From positions 1 through 64,000 of the forward strand of contig CAIQBO010000003.1 of NCBI GenBank assembly GCA_903870145.1: a DNA stretch of 64,000 bases, written 5' to 3'. Below the pieces are notes generated by a model that was given only the letters and a program-made list of their open reading frames with translations, was not told where the DNA came from and made no database searches. Shown here piece by piece: positions 60,062 through 64,000 of this stretch (its first letter is position 1; each line of letters opens with the position of its first letter). The position numbers and the translations under genes were made by a program. The DNA is from an uncultured Burkholderiales bacterium. GTDB lineage: Bacteria; Pseudomonadota; Gammaproteobacteria; Burkholderiales; Burkholderiaceae_C.

Positions 60062-61135
60062 TCAAAGACGCAGTGCAGAGGTGTCATCAAACAATGAAAT
60101 GGCTGCCGAGTCCAAATCAAATCGGATCTCATCACCCAAGTGCAAACTGCAATTGCCAGCGCCCAAACTGGAGAACAGTTGGCCCGCAAAATCAAACCAA
60201 ACCACGTGATGATTGCCCATGGGCTCAATCAACGAGACCACGCCCTGCCATGCACCCGCATCATGCAAGCAGACGTTTTCGGGTCTGACCCCCAAGCTGA
60301 TCGCTTGGCCTGGCTCCGGTTTTTGTCCAAATGCGTATGCGCCCAGACTCAATGAAACACCGTGGGCTTGGAAGTGCAACACATCGCCCATGCGCATGAT
60401 TTTTCCTTTCAGAAAATTCATGCTGGGCGCCCCTAAAAATCCAGCCACAAACAAATTCTCAGGCCGCTCGTAAACTTCCCTGGGAGAGCCAATTTGCTGA
60501 ATTTTTCCGCCTTGCATGACCACAATCCGTGTGGCCAAGGTCATGGCTTCGACTTGATCATGCGTCACATAGATCATGGTTGCCTGCAATTTTTGATGCA
60601 GCAGTTTGAGCTCCCGGCGCAGCTCGGCGCGCAGTTTGGCATCCAAGTTGGACAATGGCTCGTCAAATAAAAACACGCCCGCCTCGCGCACCAAGGCCCT
60701 GCCAATGGCCACGCGTTGACGCTGCCCCCCCGAGAGTTGCGCCGGTTTGCGCTTGAGCAAGCTCTCAAGTTGCAACATGTGTGCTACGCGTGCAACACGC
60801 CGTTCGATCTCATCCTTGGGTGTGCCAGTGATGCGCAAACCAAAAGACATGTTGCGCTCGACGGTCATGGTTGGGTACAGCGCATACGATTGAAAAACCA
60901 TGCCAATGTTGCGCTCACTCGGGTCGGCCCATGTCATGTCCTGCCCGCCAATTTCGACGTGCCCATCCGCCACTTCCAACAACCCGGCGATGCTGTGCAA
61001 CAAGGTTGACTTGCCACACCCTGAGGGCCCAAGCAATACCAAAAACTCTCGGTCCTGAACTTCAAGGCTCAAGTTATGAATGATCTCAGAGGAGCCCAAA
61101 CGCACACATAAATTTTCAACATTGACACTGGCCAT
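60062..61135 (-). CDS. CUT1 sugar ABC transporter ATPase (MalK/UgpC type)
   Basis: 357 residues from ATG 61135, two bases after the permease stop; the frame to 61180 overlaps the permease. Walker A GPSGCGKST, signature LSGGQRQRVAIGRALV, Walker B VFLFDEPLSNLD, and a C-terminal TOBE-like domain (SLGVRPENVCLHD). It is paired with the two permeases and binding protein upstream. It is a paralogue of the ATPase at 43295. Confidence 0.92.
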   Translation of the reverse strand: MASVNVENLCVRLGSSEIIHNLSLEVQDREFLVLLGPSGCGKSTLLHSIAGLLEVADGHVEIGGQDMTWADPSERNIGMVFQSYALYPTMTVERNMSFGLRITGTPKDEIERRVARVAHMLQLESLLKRKPAQLSGGQRQRVAIGRALVREAGVFLFDEPLSNLDAKLRAELRRELKLLHQKLQATMIYVTHDQVEAMTLATRIVVMQGGKIQQIGSPREVYERPENLFVAGFLGAPSMNFLKGKIMRMGDVLHFQAHGVSLSLGAYAFGQKPEPGQAISLGVRPENVCLHDAGAWQGVVSLIEPMGNHHVVWFDFAGQLFSSLGAGNCSLHLGDEIRFDLDSAAISLFDDTSALRL

Positions 61136-61137
61136 GC

Positions 61138-62058
61138 TTACCCTTTCACGGCGCCAGCAGTGATGCCGCGCACAAACCACCGCCCTGATACAAAATAAAG
61201 CAGCAAAGGCAGCAGCGATGTCAAAATGGTTGCAGCCATGTTGACGTTGTACAAACGCGTTCCGGTGGTGGTGTTGATGACATTGTTCAACTGCACCGTC
61301 ATGGGCAAATTATCACGACCGGCAAAGACCAACCCCAGCACATAGTCGTTCCAAACGCCGGTGACCTGCATGATCGTTGCCACAATAATGATAGGCGTTG
61401 ACATGGGCAGCATGAGCTGCAGAAAAATCCTGACGAACCCTCCCCCATCCATGCGCGCAGCCTTGAACAACTCTTGCGGCACCGAGAGGTAATAATTGCG
61501 AAACAACAGCGTCATCACGGGCATGCTGAAGATGATGTGAATCAGCACAATTCCAGGCAAAGAATTGAAAAAACCCAACGCAGCAACCACCTTGACCAAG
61601 GGGTAAATCATGACCTGCACCGGAACGAAGGCCCCTAGCATCAAAATTCCAAATAGAACTTGCGCCCCCCGAGGACGATAAAAAGACAAGGCATAGCCGT
61701 TCAAAGCACCCAACAAAATAGGCAAGACGGTGCTAGGAATCACGATCCACACGGAGTTCCAAAACCCACCGCGTATGCCCTCGCATGCCACACCGGTGCA
61801 CGCCGAAGTCCAGGCCATCACCCATGGCTCCCATGTGGGTGCTAGCGGCAATGCAAAGATATGGCCTAAGCGGATTTCATCCATGCTTTTGAACGAAGTC
61901 ACAAGCATCACGTAAAGCGGCAGTAAAAAAAACACGGCAGAAAAAAATAAAAATGCATATACCCCCACACGTGCAGGCGTCAGGCCCTTGGGCTTTCGCC
62001 TGTGCAAGGCCTGTGGCATGGGGGACGCGCCGATCATGGCGTGCTCGGCGCTGCTCAT
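61138..62058 (-). CDS. CUT1 sugar ABC transporter permease (MalG type)
   Basis: 306 residues. Six helices (VYAFLFFSAVFFLLPLYVMLV first), EAA loop ELFKAARMDGGGFVRIFLQLMLPMS, C-terminus GRWFVRGITAGAVKG. The ATG overlaps the stop of the preceding permease by 4 bp. Closest in type to glucose/mannose or chitooligosaccharide permeases of the CUT1 family. Confidence 0.9.
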   Translation of the reverse strand: MSSAEHAMIGASPMPQALHRRKPKGLTPARVGVYAFLFFSAVFFLLPLYVMLVTSFKSMDEIRLGHIFALPLAPTWEPWVMAWTSACTGVACEGIRGGFWNSVWIVIPSTVLPILLGALNGYALSFYRPRGAQVLFGILMLGAFVPVQVMIYPLVKVVAALGFFNSLPGIVLIHIIFSMPVMTLLFRNYYLSVPQELFKAARMDGGGFVRIFLQLMLPMSTPIIIVATIMQVTGVWNDYVLGLVFAGRDNLPMTVQLNNVINTTTGTRLYNVNMAATILTSLLPLLLYFVSGRWFVRGITAGAVKG

Positions 62059-62951
62059 GCGCCCTGCCTTGTCGACGATTGCCGGCTTCGCACATAGATC
62101 AAGGGGGCGACCATCAGCATCACCGTCAGAAGCAGCACTATCGCACCTGCCGAAGCCAGCGCAATATTGGCACGGCCAAACAAGTGGTCCATGATGAACT
62201 TGGCAGGTACTTCACTGGCCGTGCCTGGCCCGCCCTGGGTCATTGAGACAACGGCATCAAACAATTTGATCACCCCAGTGGACAACAAGATGAAAACCGT
62301 GGCCACAGTGGGCATCATCATGGGCAATACAATCGAGACATAGACTCTCCACGTGGGGATACCGTCCATGCGTGCAGCGCGCCAAATGTCCTCGTCGATG
62401 CCGCGCAAGCCAGCCAACATGAGCGCCATGACCAAGCCGGATGACTGCCAAACAGTGGCCAGCACGATGGTGTACATGACGCGGTCGGGATCAACAATCC
62501 AATCAAATTTGAAATTCTCAAAACCCCATAAGCGGATCGCTTGTTGAATGCCGTTGCCAGGGTTGAGCATCCATTGCCAAGTCAGCCCTGTGGCCACAAA
62601 AGACATGGCATAGGGGTATAAAAAAACCGTGCGAAAAACACCTTCGCCTCTGACTTTTTGATCTATGAACACGGCCAGTAAAAAACCCAAGAGCATGCAC
62701 AGCGCAATGAACAGGACGCCATAGAGCGCCAAATTTTCCAAGGACAAAAGCCAGCGCTCATTGGTGAACAAGCGCTCATACTGCGCCAAGCCCACAAACT
62801 CATCTGAAGGGAAGGTGCGTGAGTTGGTGAAAGAAACTTTGAGTGACCAGGCCAGCGCGCCCAAGTAAGCCACCAACACAGTCAAGAGCATAGGCAGCAG
62901 CGCGCCCCACGAGACTGATTGGCGGAAAATTTTCTTGACCTGGGCGTTCAT
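62055..62951 (-). CDS. CUT1 sugar ABC transporter permease (MalF type)
   Basis: 298 residues. Six helices (LLPMLLTVLVAYLGALAWSL first), EAA loop DIWRAARMDGIPTWRVYVSIVLPMM. It follows the binding-protein gene by 16 bp. Together with the next permease and ATPase it forms the second ABC importer of the window. Confidence 0.9.
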   Translation of the reverse strand: MNAQVKKIFRQSVSWGALLPMLLTVLVAYLGALAWSLKVSFTNSRTFPSDEFVGLAQYERLFTNERWLLSLENLALYGVLFIALCMLLGFLLAVFIDQKVRGEGVFRTVFLYPYAMSFVATGLTWQWMLNPGNGIQQAIRLWGFENFKFDWIVDPDRVMYTIVLATVWQSSGLVMALMLAGLRGIDEDIWRAARMDGIPTWRVYVSIVLPMMMPTVATVFILLSTGVIKLFDAVVSMTQGGPGTASEVPAKFIMDHLFGRANIALASAGAIVLLLTVMLMVAPLIYVRSRQSSTRQGA

Positions 62952-62967
62952 GCAAGATGCCCTCGTC

Positions 62968-64000
62968 TTAGCGCTTTAATGCAGTGGCAATGTCTTTCTG
63001 CACTTTTTCAACCGGCGTGTTCTTGTTCCAATAGGTGGTCAAAATGTCTTCCAAAGCGCCATTTTGATCTGGGCTGAGGTACACCTCGCCGTTACCCAAT
63101 TGGCGTGATTTGTCCTTCATGATGGCCAAACCTTGCTGCGCACAAATGTCCATTTTCGAGGCATCTACATCGGTTCGCACCGGGATCGATCCCTTTTTGT
63201 TACTGAACTCCACCTGAACAGCCGGTGACAACATCACAGTGGCCATCAATTTTTGAGCTTTGATGCTTTCAGGATCGTTGGTCTTTGGGAAAACAAACAC
63301 ATCACCTTGAATCACATAAGGCGAATGGGGCCCGAACCCTGCGATGCAGCCAAAGTCTTTACCAGCCACTTGCTTGGCCATGGCAAACTCCCCTTTGGCC
63401 CAATCTCCCATGATTTGAACACCCGCTTTACCGGTGATGAGCAAGGCCGTCGAATCATTCCACAACCGGCCTGGCGAGCCTTTGTCCACATACGACTGCA
63501 GGCGTTTGTAGGTTGTGAGCACATTTTTGAACGCGTCCGAGGAGATTGCTTTGGTGTCACGGTCGCGAAACACTTTCAAATACAAATCGGTGCCGCCCAT
63601 GTTGGCCAGCACCGCTGTAAAAACTGTGCCATCTTGCCAAGGTTGACCGCCATGCGCCAGAGGTATCAAGCCTGCAGCCTTGAGTTTGTCCAGTGCCACA
63701 AACAATTCGTCCATGGTTTTGGGTTCGCTGGCAATGCCCGCTTTTTTGAAGGCAGCTTTGGAGTACCAAATCCAAGTGGGCATGTGAATGTTCACAGGCG
63801 CTGCGTAGAAGTGCCCCTTGACTCGAACCACATTGAGCACAGTCTCAGGCAAAAATTTATCCCACCCACCCGCCAAAGCAATCTCGTCCAAGTTGTTCAG
63901 CATGCCTTGCTCAACAATGTCCAAGAATTGTTTGGATGTGTTGAACTGTGCAGCAGTTGGAGGTTTGCCGCCCACAATGCGGTTAATCGCCACGGCCCGC
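62968..64000 (-). CDS. ABC transporter sugar-binding protein, N-terminus beyond the window
   Basis: At least 343 residues visible; the frame is open at the right edge (R-A before VAINRIVGGKPP), so the GTG at 63993 is not a real start. Family 1 features: AAQFNTSKQFLDIVEQGML, HMPTWIWYSKAAFKKAGI, MGDWAKGEFAMAK and a C-terminal LTTYWNKNTPVEKVQKDIATALK. VAINRIVGGKPPTAAQFNT resembles glucose/mannose-binding proteins of CUT1 transporters. It is the first visible gene of the long minus-strand operon. Confidence 0.88.
   Translation of the reverse strand, partial: RAVAINRIVGGKPPTAAQFNTSKQFLDIVEQGMLNNLDEIALAGGWDKFLPETVLNVVRVKGHFYAAPVNIHMPTWIWYSKAAFKKAGIASEPKTMDELFVALDKLKAAGLIPLAHGGQPWQDGTVFTAVLANMGGTDLYLKVFRDRDTKAISSDAFKNVLTTYKRLQSYVDKGSPGRLWNDSTALLITGKAGVQIMGDWAKGEFAMAKQVAGKDFGCIAGFGPHSPYVIQGDVFVFPKTNDPESIKAQKLMATVMLSPAVQVEFSNKKGSIPVRTDVDASKMDICAQQGLAIMKDKSRQLGNGEVYLSPDQNGALEDILTTYWNKNTPVEKVQKDIATALKR

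Noticed and set aside
1-64000. CRISPR arrays, tRNA or rRNA genes, prophage, toxin-antitoxin or restriction systems
   Set aside because: No regular repeat-spacer array, cloverleaf sequence, rRNA segment, integrase or defence gene was seen on either strand.

Overview
The window reads as a piece of chromosome from a betaproteobacterium of the order Burkholderiales, most likely family Comamonadaceae and perhaps a freshwater genus such as Limnohabitans. The reasons are three orphan Bug-type (TctC) solute-binding proteins, the block yebC-purD-acyltransferase-hemF-nadD-rsfS-rlmH-maf, and very tight gene packing. The genus is inference. I see no rRNA, tRNA, CRISPR array, prophage or intact insertion sequence.

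Left part (1-7.1 kb): a truncated MFS transporter, a decayed IS4-family transposase, a soluble histidine kinase/response regulator pair, an L-idonate/gluconate catabolic set (gluconate kinase, gluconate 5-dehydrogenase, L-idonate 5-dehydrogenase) and a membrane-bound spermidine-synthase-like protein. From 7.1 to 11.2 kb, on the minus strand, lie an intradiol ring-cleavage dioxygenase, two Bug proteins and a class V aminotransferase.

From 11.3 to 20.3 kb there is a redox block on the plus strand. A large FAD/Fe-S 2-hydroxyacid dehydrogenase (YdiJ/D-2-hydroxyglutarate dehydrogenase type) is followed, behind a perfect FNR-type box, by a flavin/Fe-S NAD(P) oxidoreductase, a 2-oxoacid:acceptor oxidoreductase (korA, korB), a CBS-domain protein and a hemerythrin-like protein. 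Next comes a VOC protein, an EtaA-like flavin monooxygenase and an alpha/beta hydrolase (20.4-23.6 kb), then a TrhO tRNA hydroxylase fused to a glutathione S-transferase domain, an NfeD/SPFH pair, and a minus-strand operon of nitronate monooxygenase, carboxymuconolactone-decarboxylase-like protein and Bug protein.

From 29.7 to 38.8 kb are housekeeping genes: maf, rlmH, rsfS, nadD, hemF, an acyltransferase, purD, yebC, clpA, clpS and a cold-shock gene. From 38.9 to 44.4 kb a plus-strand operon encodes a CUT1 sugar ABC transporter with a GH1 beta-glycosidase. It converges on a minus-strand run of 15 genes (44.4-64.0 kb, open at the right end) for amino-sugar and beta-glycan use: a second CUT1 ABC transporter, a tryptophan-halogenase-like flavoprotein, a GH30 glycosidase, an HPr-EI fusion, the GlcNAc PTS permease NagE, a GH20 hexosaminidase, a GntR regulator, NagA, an SIS-type NagB, an SGNH esterase, a NagX-like acyltransferase and a glycerophosphodiester phosphodiesterase. 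Together these would cleave chitooligosaccharides outside the cytoplasm, import and phosphorylate GlcNAc, and deliver fructose-6-phosphate. A chitinase and a TonB receptor are not in the window.

The most interesting points are the halogenase-like enzyme with intact catalytic residues inside a sugar operon, the self-contained GlcNAc PTS, the FNR box in front of an NAD(P)-linked 2-oxoacid oxidoreductase, the TrhO-GST fusion, and a Baeyer-Villiger-type monooxygenase whose fingerprint histidine is a tyrosine.
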